64,000 bases of DNA from Gammaproteobacteria bacterium (GTDB lineage: Bacteria; Pseudomonadota; Gammaproteobacteria; Burkholderiales; Burkholderiaceae_B): the NCBI GenBank assembly GCA_030832095.1, contig JAURJT010000060.1, positions 62,001-126,000 on the forward strand. Direction: 5' to 3'. Of this stretch, positions 8,347 to 16,679 are shown piece by piece (position 1 is the first letter of the stretch; each line of letters starts with the position of its first letter). Below the pieces are notes generated by a model. It made no database searches. It was not told where the DNA came from and was given only the letters and a program-made list of their open reading frames with translations. A program made the translations under genes and the position numbers.

Positions 8347-8384
8347 ACCGCGGCCTTGCGCTTAGCAAGAGCCGCGGTTTTTTT
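8347..8384 (+). terminator. Rho-independent terminator after the ABC importer operon
   Basis: ACCGCGGC and GCCGCGGT enclose an inner CTTGC/GCAAG stem and end in seven Ts. It closes the amidase-ABC transcription unit. A separate perfect palindrome AACGTGTACACGTT lies at 8272-8285, overlapping the end of the stop codon. Confidence 0.9.
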
Positions 8385-8463
8385 ACGTACGAGGTTTAGC
8401 CTGTCGTCTGCTTAGTCTGCTGTGATCGCGATGTTTGAATCACGGTGCAGTGCGTTGTGACCG

Positions 8464-9204
8464 TTATTTTTTGAGTAACTTCGCCACAGCCGCCTGCGCC
8501 TCTTCTGATTGCAAGCGTTCAGAAAACAACTCAAACTCATACTTTAGCGTTTCATGCAGCATGGGGCGCTGCGCATGTTTCATCATGCGCTTTGACAGTT
8601 GCAAGGCTTGCGGAGGCAGGGCGGCTAATTCGTCACCTAGCGCTTGTGCGATGGCTAAGGCTTGGCCTGGGTTGGTGACCTGAGTAATAAATCCGGCGTC
8701 AAGCGCCTCTTGTGCGCCAAAGGTTTTGCCACGCAGCAACCAGTCTGAAGCCCGCCGTGCGCCCACGATCTGTGCAAGCAATACGCTTGAAGCACCTTCA
8801 GGGCAAAGTCCAAGCGCCACAAACGGGATCGTGAACAAGGCATTGTCCGCCGCACAAATAAAATCACAGTGTTGCAGCATGGTCACGCCGATGCCGATGG
8901 CGCGTCCTTCAACAGCGGCAATGATCGGCAAGTCGCAATCAATCAGGCTGCGCAACAAAATAATGCCACCGCTGTCCCCCGAGGTACGTGGTTTTTGAAA
9001 ATCTTTTAAGTCGTTGCCTGCCGTGAAATAGTTGTTTGCACCCGTTATCACAATGGCACGATAGTCTTTGCTCGCGCTCGCCGCGCGAATCTTCTCAGCT
9101 AAGGCAAGATAGGTGGCAACGTCAAGCGCATTGCGACGCTCAGGGCGATTGATCGTGAGTGTGAGTACACCATTATTTTCGTGCGTTAAAACTGTCGCGG
9201 TCAT
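8464..9204 (-). CDS. Enoyl-CoA hydratase/isomerase family protein
   Basis: A 246-residue crotonase-fold enzyme. The CoA/oxyanion segment is FTAGNDLKDF (about 60-69), the second oxyanion loop is AAVEGRAIGIG (about 96-106), and the catalytic glutamate is E136 in LGLCPEGASS. A partner acidic residue at about 116 (QHCDFICAAD) is not the usual glutamate, so isomerase or hydratase activity cannot be decided. The N-terminus (INRPERRNAL) is standard. It stands alone between the ABC operon terminator and the terminator of the Bax inhibitor-1 gene, so it is probably monocistronic. Likely role: fatty-acid or CoA-thioester degradation. Confidence 0.88.
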   Translation of the reverse strand: MTATVLTHENNGVLTLTINRPERRNALDVATYLALAEKIRAASASKDYRAIVITGANNYFTAGNDLKDFQKPRTSGDSGGIILLRSLIDCDLPIIAAVEGRAIGIGVTMLQHCDFICAADNALFTIPFVALGLCPEGASSVLLAQIVGARRASDWLLRGKTFGAQEALDAGFITQVTNPGQALAIAQALGDELAALPPQALQLSKRMMKHAQRPMLHETLKYEFELFSERLQSEEAQAAVAKLLKK

Positions 9205-9216
9205 TGGCTAATCCTG

Positions 9217-9257
9217 AAAAAAGGGCCAAGCTCTACGACTGCAGAGCTTGACCCTTC
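9217..9257 (-). terminator. Terminator of the Bax inhibitor-1 gene
   Basis: Read on the minus strand, AAGGGTCAAGCTCT pairs with AGAGCTTGGCCCTT and runs into TTTTTT. The plus strand also ends in TTCTTTTT, so it may act in both directions. It separates the Bax inhibitor-1 gene from the enoyl-CoA hydratase gene. Confidence 0.85.
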
Positions 9258-9339
9258 TTTTTACCCTAACTTGGCACCTCGGTGTTGACCGAGGTAATCA
9301 GCGTCTAGTGACTTGCGCCAGACGCTTTCAAACCAAAAC

Positions 9340-10044
9340 TTAATCGCGACTGCCGCCTGTGATGCCTAAAATCGCAAGCAGGTTAGCAAACACGTTATAC
9401 ACGTCTAAGTAGATGGCAAGTGTTGCTGAAACATAGTTTGTTTCACCACCGTTGACCACGCGTTGTAGATCAATCAGCATGAAGGCTGAAAAGATCACAA
9501 TCGCTACAACCGAAATGGTCAGCATCAGTGCAGGTAATTGCAAGAAGATGTTGGCGACGCTGGCAAGCAGCAAGATCACCACACCGACGAACATAAACTT
9601 ACCAAGCCCAGACAAATCACGTTTGATCGATGTCGCCAGCGTTGCCATCGTGCCGAAGACGGCGGCTGTGCCACCAAAGGCAAACATCACCAGTTGTGTG
9701 CCGTTGCTCATGCCCAGCACGTGGCCCAGCAAGCGTGACAGCATCATGCCCATAAAGAAAGTAAAGAGCAGCAGCAGGCCGACGCCTAAGGAGGTCTCTT
9801 TATTCTTTTCAATGGCGTACATCAAGCCAAAGGCGCCAGCTAAAAAGATAATCATGGTAATGAACGGGCTGGTTGCCATGACTTTGTTGATGCCACTGTA
9901 CATACCAAAGGCGGCGCCCAGTACGGTGGGAATCAGCGAAATGGCCAACAGCCAGTAGGTGTTGCGCAGCACGCGGTTACGCACGGCGACGTCGGCGACG
10001 TCACTGTATTGGCCGGGGTTTAAAGAAGGACGATATTCAGACAT
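9340..10044 (-). CDS. Bax inhibitor-1 (YccA/YbhL-type) integral membrane protein
   Basis: A 234-residue inner-membrane protein with seven predicted hydrophobic helices and a short cytoplasmic N-terminus (MSEYRPSLNPGQYSDVADVA, then RNRVLRNTYWLLA). That opening is typical of the betaproteobacterial BI-1/YccA group. The C-terminal part has the conserved acidic pore residues in MLIDLQRV and IYLDVYNVF. Related proteins modulate FtsH proteolysis or conduct calcium; the role here is not known. It is monocistronic: 226 bases separate it from holC and a terminator follows. Confidence 0.9.
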   Translation of the reverse strand: MSEYRPSLNPGQYSDVADVAVRNRVLRNTYWLLAISLIPTVLGAAFGMYSGINKVMATSPFITMIIFLAGAFGLMYAIEKNKETSLGVGLLLLFTFFMGMMLSRLLGHVLGMSNGTQLVMFAFGGTAAVFGTMATLATSIKRDLSGLGKFMFVGVVILLLASVANIFLQLPALMLTISVVAIVIFSAFMLIDLQRVVNGGETNYVSATLAIYLDVYNVFANLLAILGITGGSRD

Positions 10045-10270
10045 AGTTAGCTCCTGTCACTAAGTTGGACTCAGGCTATTTAAGGTTAGCCATGAGTCTA
10101 TGACCGAAAGCATACCTGACAGTTCCCTGAATGGCTAGATTTCCTACAAATTATGGTGTTTTTTGCAACGTCAGCGTCATTTACGGCCTTCGGGTGGCTT
10201 GAAATCCTCTTTCGTCAATCTAGGCGTGCGCTCGGCACTTGTCCGCTTGCCCCCGAACAGGCGAGTAAAG

Positions 10271-10702
10271 TTATGTCAAACGGTGCGCTTTCAGTTCGTG
10301 TCCAGCGGCTTTGTAGTGCGCCCAACGTGCGCGCGCCGCTGCTTTGTCATCCTCGTCTTCTGACACAATTTCAAGCACACGGGAGGTATTGCCAAGCGCG
10401 GGCGGGCAGTGTTCGTCTAGATTGAGTAGCCACGCGTCGGCCGGTGCGCGCGCCAAGGCTTGTTCTAAGTCGCCCGAGACCAGCCAAATCGGAGTTTGTT
10501 CGGCCAAGGGATCTGTGACCATCACGTGCGGCACAAAAGCTGTGGGTTCAACCGCCCATAGTTTGGTGTCATAGGCTTTTAAGCGCGCAGCATTGCTGCA
10601 ATAGACCAACAGTTTGTGACCCGCAAGGTATTGCTTAAGCGTGGTCTGACACGCTTGTGCGATTTTTTCAGTCGCGCCAAAAGCAAAGTCGATGCGGGCC
10701 AT
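10271..10702 (-). CDS. holC: DNA polymerase III subunit chi
   Basis: A 143-residue HolC. It begins MARIDFAFGATEKIAQACQT and carries the conserved DEHCPPAL segment and the VLEIVSEDEDDKAAARARWAHY C-terminal region typical of chi. Chi joins psi in the clamp-loader complex and binds SSB at the replication fork. It begins seven bases after the pepA stop, the usual pepA-holC arrangement in beta- and gammaproteobacteria. The valS gene that often follows is absent. Confidence 0.92.
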   Translation of the reverse strand: MARIDFAFGATEKIAQACQTTLKQYLAGHKLLVYCSNAARLKAYDTKLWAVEPTAFVPHVMVTDPLAEQTPIWLVSGDLEQALARAPADAWLLNLDEHCPPALGNTSRVLEIVSEDEDDKAAARARWAHYKAAGHELKAHRLT

Positions 10703-10709
10703 TTTTGAG

Positions 10710-12224
10710 TTATGCCTGGTTGATCAGATATTGCAGCAACATCGGCACGGGGCGACCCGTCGAGCCTTTTTCGCCACCGCCGCGCCAGGCGGTGCCAGCG
10801 ATATCCAGATGTGCCCAGTGGTATGCCTTGGCAAAACGCGCTAAAAAGCATGCCGCTGTGACCGCACCGCCAGGCTGGCCACCAATATTTGCCATGTCAG
10901 CAAAGTTTGATTTCAGCTGCTCTTGGTAGGCATCATCAAGCGGCAAGCGCCAAGCCGTATCCATCGATTGTTTGCCCGCCGCCAATAAGGCTTCGGCTAG
11001 CGCATCGTCGCTTGCGAACAGGCCAGTATTGACCTTGCCTAGCGCCACCACGCAGGCGCCCGTCAACGTTGCAATGTCAATCACAGCTGAGGGTTTAAAG
11101 CGTTCGGCATACGTCAACGCGTCACATAAGATTAGACGGCCCTCGGCATCGGTGTTGAGGATTTCAATCGTCTGGCCAGACATGCTGGTGACCACATCGC
11201 CAGGTTTATTGGCCGAACCACTTGGCATGTTTTCGCAGGTCGGGATCAGGCCAATGATTTCGCCCGGGAGGCCAAGTTCAGCAACCGCGCGCAAGGTGCC
11301 TAAGACGCTTGCTGCGCCGCACATATCGAACTTCATCTCGTCCATGGTGGCGGCGGGCTTAATCGAGATGCCGCCCGAGTCAAACGTAATCCCTTTGCCA
11401 ACTAAAACGATCGGCCCAGCGGGGGCTTTGGCGCCGCGTTTTGCTGCGACAGGTTTGCCTTTGTAGTGCAGCACAATGAAACGAGGCTGCTCGACCGAGC
11501 CGCGTGCCACAGACAAAAACGAACCCATCTTCAGAGCTTCGATTTGCTTACGGTCTAGCACTTTGACGCTGAGACTTTTGAACTGTTTGCCCAAGGTTTT
11601 TGCTTGCTCGCCTAAATAGGTGGGGGTACAGATATTGCCGGGCAAATTGCCCAGAGTGCGGGCCAGCGACATCCCGTGTGCCAGCGCGCCGCCTTCAGCC
11701 AGGCCTAGCGTTGCCGCCACCCGATCAGCCGCATTGGCAAATTGCAGTGTCAGCTTTTTAAGCTTGGGGCGCGCGTTTAAGTCGGGTTTACCGAAGCTGG
11801 CATCGTAGTGATAAGTGGCCTCGCCGCAGGCCGCGGCAGCCGAGCGCGCGCGATCGCGTACCGGCGCTGCTGGGCAGTCAATTGCCGCCAGCGTTGAGGT
11901 CGCCTCAGTTAGGCGCGCTTGTACACAAAACGCAGCAAACGCTTGTTCGGCGCGCGCATGCGTGCGCGGCGTGTACTCGGCTTGTTTGCCGAGCCCGACT
12001 AAGACGATGCGGGGAGCGGCGACACCCTCAAGGTTACGCAACACCAAGGTTGAGCCCGCCCGGCCTGTGAACTCTGCTTTGATGACGTCACGTATGGCGC
12101 CGCTGCTGGCGCGATCAATCGCATCGGCTGCTGTACTTAACACCCCGTCGGTAAACACACCAATGGCAATCGCTGGGGTTTTAGTCTGATGAGGGCTAGC
12201 TGAAATGCTGATGCTGAAATCCAT
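10710..12224 (-). CDS. pepA: Leucyl aminopeptidase (M17 family)
   Basis: A 504-residue cytosol aminopeptidase. The M17 metal and catalytic blocks are present in order: GKGITFDSGGISIKP, then KFDMCGAASVLG, and the signature NTDAEGRLIL. The ATG at 12224 (MDFSISIS) was chosen because homologues begin there; an earlier ATG at 12269 would add 15 uncharacteristic residues. The enzyme removes N-terminal residues from peptides with two divalent metals. In some bacteria it also binds DNA as a regulator. It heads the pepA-holC operon and is divergent from the CysB-like gene. Confidence 0.95.
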   Translation of the reverse strand: MDFSISISASPHQTKTPAIAIGVFTDGVLSTAADAIDRASSGAIRDVIKAEFTGRAGSTLVLRNLEGVAAPRIVLVGLGKQAEYTPRTHARAEQAFAAFCVQARLTEATSTLAAIDCPAAPVRDRARSAAAACGEATYHYDASFGKPDLNARPKLKKLTLQFANAADRVAATLGLAEGGALAHGMSLARTLGNLPGNICTPTYLGEQAKTLGKQFKSLSVKVLDRKQIEALKMGSFLSVARGSVEQPRFIVLHYKGKPVAAKRGAKAPAGPIVLVGKGITFDSGGISIKPAATMDEMKFDMCGAASVLGTLRAVAELGLPGEIIGLIPTCENMPSGSANKPGDVVTSMSGQTIEILNTDAEGRLILCDALTYAERFKPSAVIDIATLTGACVVALGKVNTGLFASDDALAEALLAAGKQSMDTAWRLPLDDAYQEQLKSNFADMANIGGQPGGAVTAACFLARFAKAYHWAHLDIAGTAWRGGGEKGSTGRPVPMLLQYLINQA

Positions 12225-12306
12225 GGGGCGACCTATGCATGTGAAAAAGTAGAATGAATTATCTCGCAAGTTCTAGTTGATATAGAAGCTTATTCTAAAA
12301 AGTTAT

Positions 12307-12335
12307 TTAAAAACAGGCTCTATATTACTTATAAT
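12307..12335 (+). promoter_or_regulatory. Probable promoter of the CysB-like regulator gene
   Basis: TATAAT at 12330-12335 has TTAAAA 17 bases upstream (12307-12312) in a very AT-rich stretch. The pepA-regulator intergenic region also contains TTATTCTAAAAAGTTATTT-like AT-rich repeats of the kind CysB-type proteins bind, so autoregulation is plausible. Confidence 0.45.
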
Positions 12336-12430
12336 CGTAGTTGATTGACGTGCGGTTGCTCTTGAACCCGTCAGTTCCACCGCTCTGCTTAGGTCTTGAC
12401 TCGTTTTTTTTGAGGTTTCACGAGGTATTC

Positions 12431-13378
12431 ATGAATTTGCAACAATTTCGTTTTGTTCGAGAAACCATTCGCCGTGACTTCAATCTGACTGAAGCCGCGC
12501 GCAGCCTGTTCACCTCACAGCCGGGTGTGAGTAAGGCGATTCTCGAGTTTGAAGATGAGCTCGGGGTGCAGATTTTTGAGCGGCACGGCAAACGCATTAA
12601 AGGTCTGACCAAGCCCGGCGTGGCGGTGGCGCAGGTCGTCGAGCGCATCATGCGCGAGATCGAGAATCTCAAAAAAGTGAGTGATGAATTTGCGCAGCGC
12701 GACGAGGGCAGCCTGGTGATCGCTTGCACGCATACGCAGGCGCGCTACGTGTTGCCTAAAATTATCCCTGCGTTTCGTCAGCAATTTCCAAAAGTTCACC
12801 TGTCTTTAGCCGAGGGTAGCCCGCCTCAGTTGGCGCAGATGGTGTTGCACGAACAGGCAGATCTGGCGATCGCGACCGAGTCGCTAGCACTCACCCCCGG
12901 GCTTGAAACCTTGCCTTGTTACACGTGGGAGCACACAGTAGTGGTGCGCCCCGAGCACCCCCTGGCGGCACTTGCGCGTAAAAAGGGCTTTGCTTTGACC
13001 CTTGAGGATGTCGCTCGCTACCCCGTAGTGACATACGATCGGGCTTTTTCTGGACGCCGCTCGGTCGATCGCGCGTTTGAAGAGAAGGGGCTGCGCCCAG
13101 ATATTGTTCTTGAGGCAATTGACGCCGACGTCATTAAAACTTACGTCGATGTTGGCTTAGGGATCGGGATCATCGCAGGCGTCGCCTACGAACCGCTGCG
13201 TGACACCAACTTGGTCAGTATCCCTGCCGGACACCTCTTTGGGCTGCAAACAACTCGCATTGCCTTGAAGTCAGGTGTGTTCTTACGCGATTACGTGTAT
13301 ACCTTAATCGCCATGCTGACCCCAGAATTAAGTGAAAGACAAGTTCGAGAACTCGTTGAAAATAAACAAGAAAAATAA
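12431..13378 (+). CDS. LysR-family regulator, CysB/Cbl type
   Basis: A 315-residue LysR-type regulator. The helix-turn-helix spans about residues 18-45 (LTEAARSLFTSQPGVSKAI), followed by ELGVQIFERHGKRIKGLTKPG, the hallmark of the CysB/Cbl branch. The effector domain opens with LVIACTHTQARYVLP, a CysB-like thiol-ester/sulfate-pocket segment. The start at 12431 has CGAGG before it; the longer reading adds 30 unlike residues. CysB regulates sulfur assimilation with N-acetylserine as effector. No sulfur genes lie in this window, so its target is not shown by context. Which of CysB, Cbl or SsuR it is cannot be decided by eye. Confidence 0.88.
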   Translation: MNLQQFRFVRETIRRDFNLTEAARSLFTSQPGVSKAILEFEDELGVQIFERHGKRIKGLTKPGVAVAQVVERIMREIENLKKVSDEFAQRDEGSLVIACTHTQARYVLPKIIPAFRQQFPKVHLSLAEGSPPQLAQMVLHEQADLAIATESLALTPGLETLPCYTWEHTVVVRPEHPLAALARKKGFALTLEDVARYPVVTYDRAFSGRRSVDRAFEEKGLRPDIVLEAIDADVIKTYVDVGLGIGIIAGVAYEPLRDTNLVSIPAGHLFGLQTTRIALKSGVFLRDYVYTLIAMLTPELSERQVRELVENKQEK

Positions 13379-13442
13379 TTTTTACCTAAGATAAAGATAA
13401 TTAAACTACTGGACATCAGTCGATTAAATTTAGTCTTTTAAT

Positions 13443-13461
13443 GAGAATGAGTATTATTACC
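13443..13461 (+). promoter_or_regulatory. Fur-box-like site 1 upstream of the DUF2325 gene
   Basis: GAGAATGAGTATTATTACC matches the 19-base Fur consensus GATAATGATAATCATTATC at 14 positions. It lies 61 bases before the DUF2325 start. Confidence 0.5.
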
Positions 13462-13469
13462 CTTGTTTT

Positions 13470-13488
13470 ATAAATAAGAATCATTATC
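13470..13488 (+). promoter_or_regulatory. Fur-box-like site 2 upstream of the DUF2325 gene
   Basis: The 19 bases ending in a perfect CATTATC half-site (with ATAAATAAGAAT before it) match the Fur consensus at 14 positions. It is eight bases downstream of site 1, and two adjacent boxes are typical of iron-repressed promoters. It ends 33 bases before the DUF2325 start. Confidence 0.55.
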
Positions 13489-13521
13489 ATCTATGCTGTT
13501 CATCTTTTTATTGGAGCAGCT

Positions 13522-13866
13522 ATGAACCCAGCCTTGAGCGCAGTTGTGGTCGGTGCAGATCGACTCGGCAATATCCCCAGCCTGTTACGTGAACACAACA
13601 TTGCCATCACGCATCACATCACTGGGCGCGACCCGGCGCACCAAAAAAAGGCGCCGCAGATACCGAGCGGTACTCAGGTCGTGATTCTGCTGACCGATTT
13701 TTTAGGTCATAACGTAATGAAAACATTCAGAAATGCTGCGCAAAAGGGCGGGGTGCAAGTGGTCGCTTGTCGACGCTCGGTGTGCTCGATGCAGCAGGCG
13801 CTTGAGCAGTGTGGCTTGTGTCAGCAAGGCGCTTGCCAACTCACAGGGCCGTCATCACAGAAGTAG
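13522..13866 (+). CDS. DUF2325 domain protein, probably iron-regulated
   Basis: A 114-residue protein of the DUF2325 family. An N-terminal Rossmann-like half (SAVVVGADRLGNIPSLL) is followed by TQVVILLTDFLGHNVMKTFRNAA and a cysteine-bearing tail (CRRSVCSMQQALEQCGLCQQGAC) with five cysteines. The cysteine cluster may bind a metal or be redox-active (inference). A GGAGCAGCT ribosome site precedes the ATG. Two Fur-like boxes upstream suggest expression under iron limitation. No transport gene is adjacent; function unknown. Confidence 0.8.
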   Translation: MNPALSAVVVGADRLGNIPSLLREHNIAITHHITGRDPAHQKKAPQIPSGTQVVILLTDFLGHNVMKTFRNAAQKGGVQVVACRRSVCSMQQALEQCGLCQQGACQLTGPSSQK

Positions 13867-13884
13867 AGAGCGATCTCAGAGGCG

Positions 13885-13909
13885 AGGCAGCCACGTTGTT
13901 CGGCTGCCT
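13885..13909. other. Hairpin between the DUF2325 and NlpC/P60 genes
   Basis: AGGCAGCC and GGCTGCCT form a perfect 8-base stem with a 9-base loop, 19 bases after the DUF2325 stop. There is no T-run, so it is at best a weak or Rho-assisted terminator between two convergent genes. Confidence 0.4.
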
Positions 13910-13988
13910 ACACTTAGGCCACAATCAGAGAAGTCGGGTGTGGTCAAAAACTGCAGTGATGTTTTGAACGAGGTGTGAGCCGTTTTTT

Positions 13989-14591
13989 TTATAGGCGGCG
14001 CGCGCCGTTATAGCGCTTTGTCCAGTACGCCATCTTCATGTCTTCAATTCTGACGACGCCACCTGCAGAAGGTGAATGTACAAACTGATCATCGCCAAGA
14101 TACACGCCAACATGCGAGTTACGGCGCCCCAGCGTATTAAAAAACACTAAGTCACCAACCTGTAGATCATTGCGCGGCACATCGATGCCAAACAAGGCAA
14201 TATCGTAAGAGCGGGGTGGCAGCTTCAGGCCAAGCGATTGTTGGGCCGAATACAGCACGAGTCCGCTGCAATCAAAGCCCGTCTCGGGTGATTTACCACC
14301 CCAGCGATACCGAATCCCAAGTTGCGTCAGTGCCTGGCGCGCGAGCGGGTGGTTAATGTCGCCCACAATCAAACCAGCACCGTTTTTAGAGCGCGCCAAA
14401 AATGAACCAATCGGGTCGGCCGAGTTTCGCCAGTCGACCGACGAAGAGTTTATGCCCGAGCCCTCATCACCTTTGGTGCCTGCGCAACCGCTTAACGCAA
14501 CAATGAGCACGCACGCGCCTGCGAGTAGCCCTAGGCGAACCCAGTAGGCAAAGAGGCAAGATGCAGAGGTGGCAAGAGTTATGTTTGGCAT
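13989..14591 (-). CDS. NlpC/P60-family (C40) cell-wall peptidase, probable lipoprotein
   Basis: A 200-residue protein with a long hydrophobic leader ending in the lipobox ALSGC (cysteine near residue 36), so it is probably anchored to the outer membrane. The C40 domain has the catalytic cysteine in TGFDCSGLVLY, the histidine in NSHVGVYLGDDQFVH, and the downstream polar residue in HSPSAGG. Such enzymes cut peptide cross-links or stem peptides of peptidoglycan. An alternative start inside the leader is possible. It is convergent with the DUF2325 gene and divergent from prpE; no operon partners. Confidence 0.88.
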   Translation of the reverse strand: MPNITLATSASCLFAYWVRLGLLAGACVLIVALSGCAGTKGDEGSGINSSSVDWRNSADPIGSFLARSKNGAGLIVGDINHPLARQALTQLGIRYRWGGKSPETGFDCSGLVLYSAQQSLGLKLPPRSYDIALFGIDVPRNDLQVGDLVFFNTLGRRNSHVGVYLGDDQFVHSPSAGGVVRIEDMKMAYWTKRYNGARRL

Positions 14592-14792
14592 CGTAACGGT
14601 TGCGAGCGAGGGGCAGAAAAACTGACCGAAGGTCTAAAAAGGACGCGAGTCAAAATATTTGGGCCGGTGCTTAGAACAACCAACACCTGGCGCCTGATGT
14701 TGCAGGGGCGGAAAGCCTCATGCAAGGTTTACCTGTCACAATAGTAGTACAAAAAGCGATATTTGCTAAAAAAAGTACCCGAGAGACCAAAT

Positions 14793-16679
14793 ATGAACCC
14801 AATCCAGGCTACCCACCAACGTTCAATTCAGCAAAAAGATGCCTTCTGGCGCGAAGAAGCGGCAGGTATTCACTGGGAAACCCCCTTTACTGAAGTACTT
14901 GATTACAGCAAACCCCCCTTCGCCCGCTGGTTTGTCGGTGGTCAGACCAACTTATGTTTTAACGCTGTTGATCGTTGGCTAAACTCGCGAGCCGATGAGC
15001 CGGCCTTGGTTTGGGTGTCGACCGAGGTTGATCAAGAGATTATCTATACTTGCCGAGACCTCTATCGCGAAGTGAACGCTGTCGCGGCGATGTTGCAGGC
15101 TCAAGGCGTGGGGCGAGGCGACCGAGTCTTGATTTATATGCCCATGGTTCCTGAAGCTGTTTTTGCCATGCTGGCCTGTGCAAGGTTGGGTGCGATTCAC
15201 TCGGTGGTCTTTGGCGGCTTTGCCTCAGTGAACTTGGCGCAGCGTATTGATGATGCGTCTCCTAAAGTGATAGTGTGTGCCGACGCCGGCTCGCGAGGGG
15301 GCAAAGTGACGCCCTATAAGCCCTTACTCGATAAGGCGATTGCGCTGTCACAGCTTCCGCCTGAAAAAGTCTTGGTGGTCAATCGCGGCTTGTTTGCCTT
15401 TGAGCCGGTGGTGGGCCGAGACCTTGATTACGCCAGCCTCAGGCGCCAATATGATGGGGCGGTGGTGCCTGTGACTTGGCTTGAGTCTTCAGAACCCAGT
15501 TATGTGTTGTATACGTCGGGCACCACTGGCAAACCCAAGGGTGTGCAGCGCGACACCGGTGGCTACGCCGTAGCCCTTGCCTCATCTATGCAACGTATTT
15601 TTAACGGCAAGCCGGGCGATACCTACCTGTGTACCAGCGATATTGGCTGGGTGGTTGGCCACTCGTACATTGTGTATGGTCCTTTGATTGCTGGCCAAAC
15701 CACCATTTTGTACGAGGGGACCCCCGTGCGCCCCGATGGCGGTATTTTATGGAGCTTAGTCGAGCGCTTTAAGGTCAACACAATGTTTTCTGCCCCGACT
15801 GCGATTCGGGTGCTAAAAAAACATGACGAGGCTTTGCTCAAGAAATACGACCTGTCGACCTTGCGCGCGCTGTACCTAGCCGGCGAGCCGCTAGACGAGC
15901 CGACCGCACAATGGATTTCAGCAGGACTGGGCCGTCCCATCATTGATAACTATTGGCAAACTGAAACGGGGTGGCCAATCTTAGCGGCACAGCCTGGTAT
16001 CGCAGATGTGCCAACAAAATTTGGTAGTCCGTCGTTTCCGGTGTACGGCTTTGACGTTCGGGTGCTGAACGAAGAGACCGGCGAAGATCTTGGCCCCAAC
16101 CAAAAGGGTGTAGTCGCCATTGTGCCGCCCTTACCACCAGGTGCGATGACCACAATCTGGGGCGATGATGCGCGTTTTGTTGAAACGTATTTCGGCTCGG
16201 TGCCCGGTCGTCAGGTTTACTCGACCTTCGACTGGGGCCTGACAGATGAGGACGGCTACTGGTTTATCTTAGGTCGTACCGATGATGTGATTAACGTGGC
16301 GGGTCATCGCTTAGGTACCCGCGAAATCGAAGAGTCAATCAATTGTCATGCCGCCGTGGCTGAGTCAGCGGTGGTGGGGATTGCAGATCAGTTGAAAGGG
16401 CAGGTAGCTGTTGGCTTTGCGGTGCTCAAGGATGCCAGTTTGTTTTCGCAGCCAGCCTCGTTGTTAAAGCTCGAGGGCGATATTATGCGGTTAGTCGACG
16501 AGCAACTTGGGCCAGTGGCCCGCCCGGCCAGAGTGCGATTTGTCACGGCGTTGCCAAAGACTCGCTCTGGTAAAGTTTTGCGTCGTGCGATCGTCGCGGT
16601 TTGCGAAGGGCGCGACCCCGGTGATCTCACTACAATAGAAGACCCTTCTGCCCTTGAACAAATTAAGGATTCTCTGTGA
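14793..16679 (+). CDS. prpE: Propionate-CoA ligase (PrpE-like acyl-CoA synthetase)
   Basis: A 628-residue ANL-superfamily ligase. The P-loop is [13 protein letters not shown], the adenylation motif is DNYWQTETGWP and the catalytic lysine lies in PKTRSGKVLRR. The segment LPPGAMTTIWGDDARFVETYF is characteristic of propionyl-CoA synthetases as opposed to Acs. The start at 14793 (MNPIQATHQRSI) follows GAGAGACC; an upstream TTG at 14763 is less likely. It converts propionate, CoA and ATP to propionyl-CoA. No 2-methylcitrate genes are in the window. It overlaps the next gene by GTGA. Confidence 0.88.
   Translation: MNPIQATHQRSIQQKDAFWREEAAGIHWETPFTEVLDYSKPPFARWFVGGQTNLCFNAVDRWLNSRADEPALVWVSTEVDQEIIYTCRDLYREVNAVAAMLQAQGVGRGDRVLIYMPMVPEAVFAMLACARLGAIHSVVFGGFASVNLAQRIDDASPKVIVCADAGSRGGKVTPYKPLLDKAIALSQLPPEKVLVVNRGLFAFEPVVGRDLDYASLRRQYDGAVVPVTWLESSEPSYVLYTSGTTGKPKGVQRDTGGYAVALASSMQRIFNGKPGDTYLCTSDIGWVVGHSYIVYGPLIAGQTTILYEGTPVRPDGGILWSLVERFKVNTMFSAPTAIRVLKKHDEALLKKYDLSTLRALYLAGEPLDEPTAQWISAGLGRPIIDNYWQTETGWPILAAQPGIADVPTKFGSPSFPVYGFDVRVLNEETGEDLGPNQKGVVAIVPPLPPGAMTTIWGDDARFVETYFGSVPGRQVYSTFDWGLTDEDGYWFILGRTDDVINVAGHRLGTREIEESINCHAAVAESAVVGIADQLKGQVAVGFAVLKDASLFSQPASLLKLEGDIMRLVDEQLGPVARPARVRFVTALPKTRSGKVLRRAIVAVCEGRDPGDLTTIEDPSALEQIKDSL

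Noticed and set aside
10045-10270. A gene in the 226-base gap between holC and the Bax inhibitor-1 gene
   Set aside because: Overlapping short frames exist on the plus strand but lack ribosome sites and recognisable sequence; the gap most likely holds the Bax inhibitor-1 promoter.
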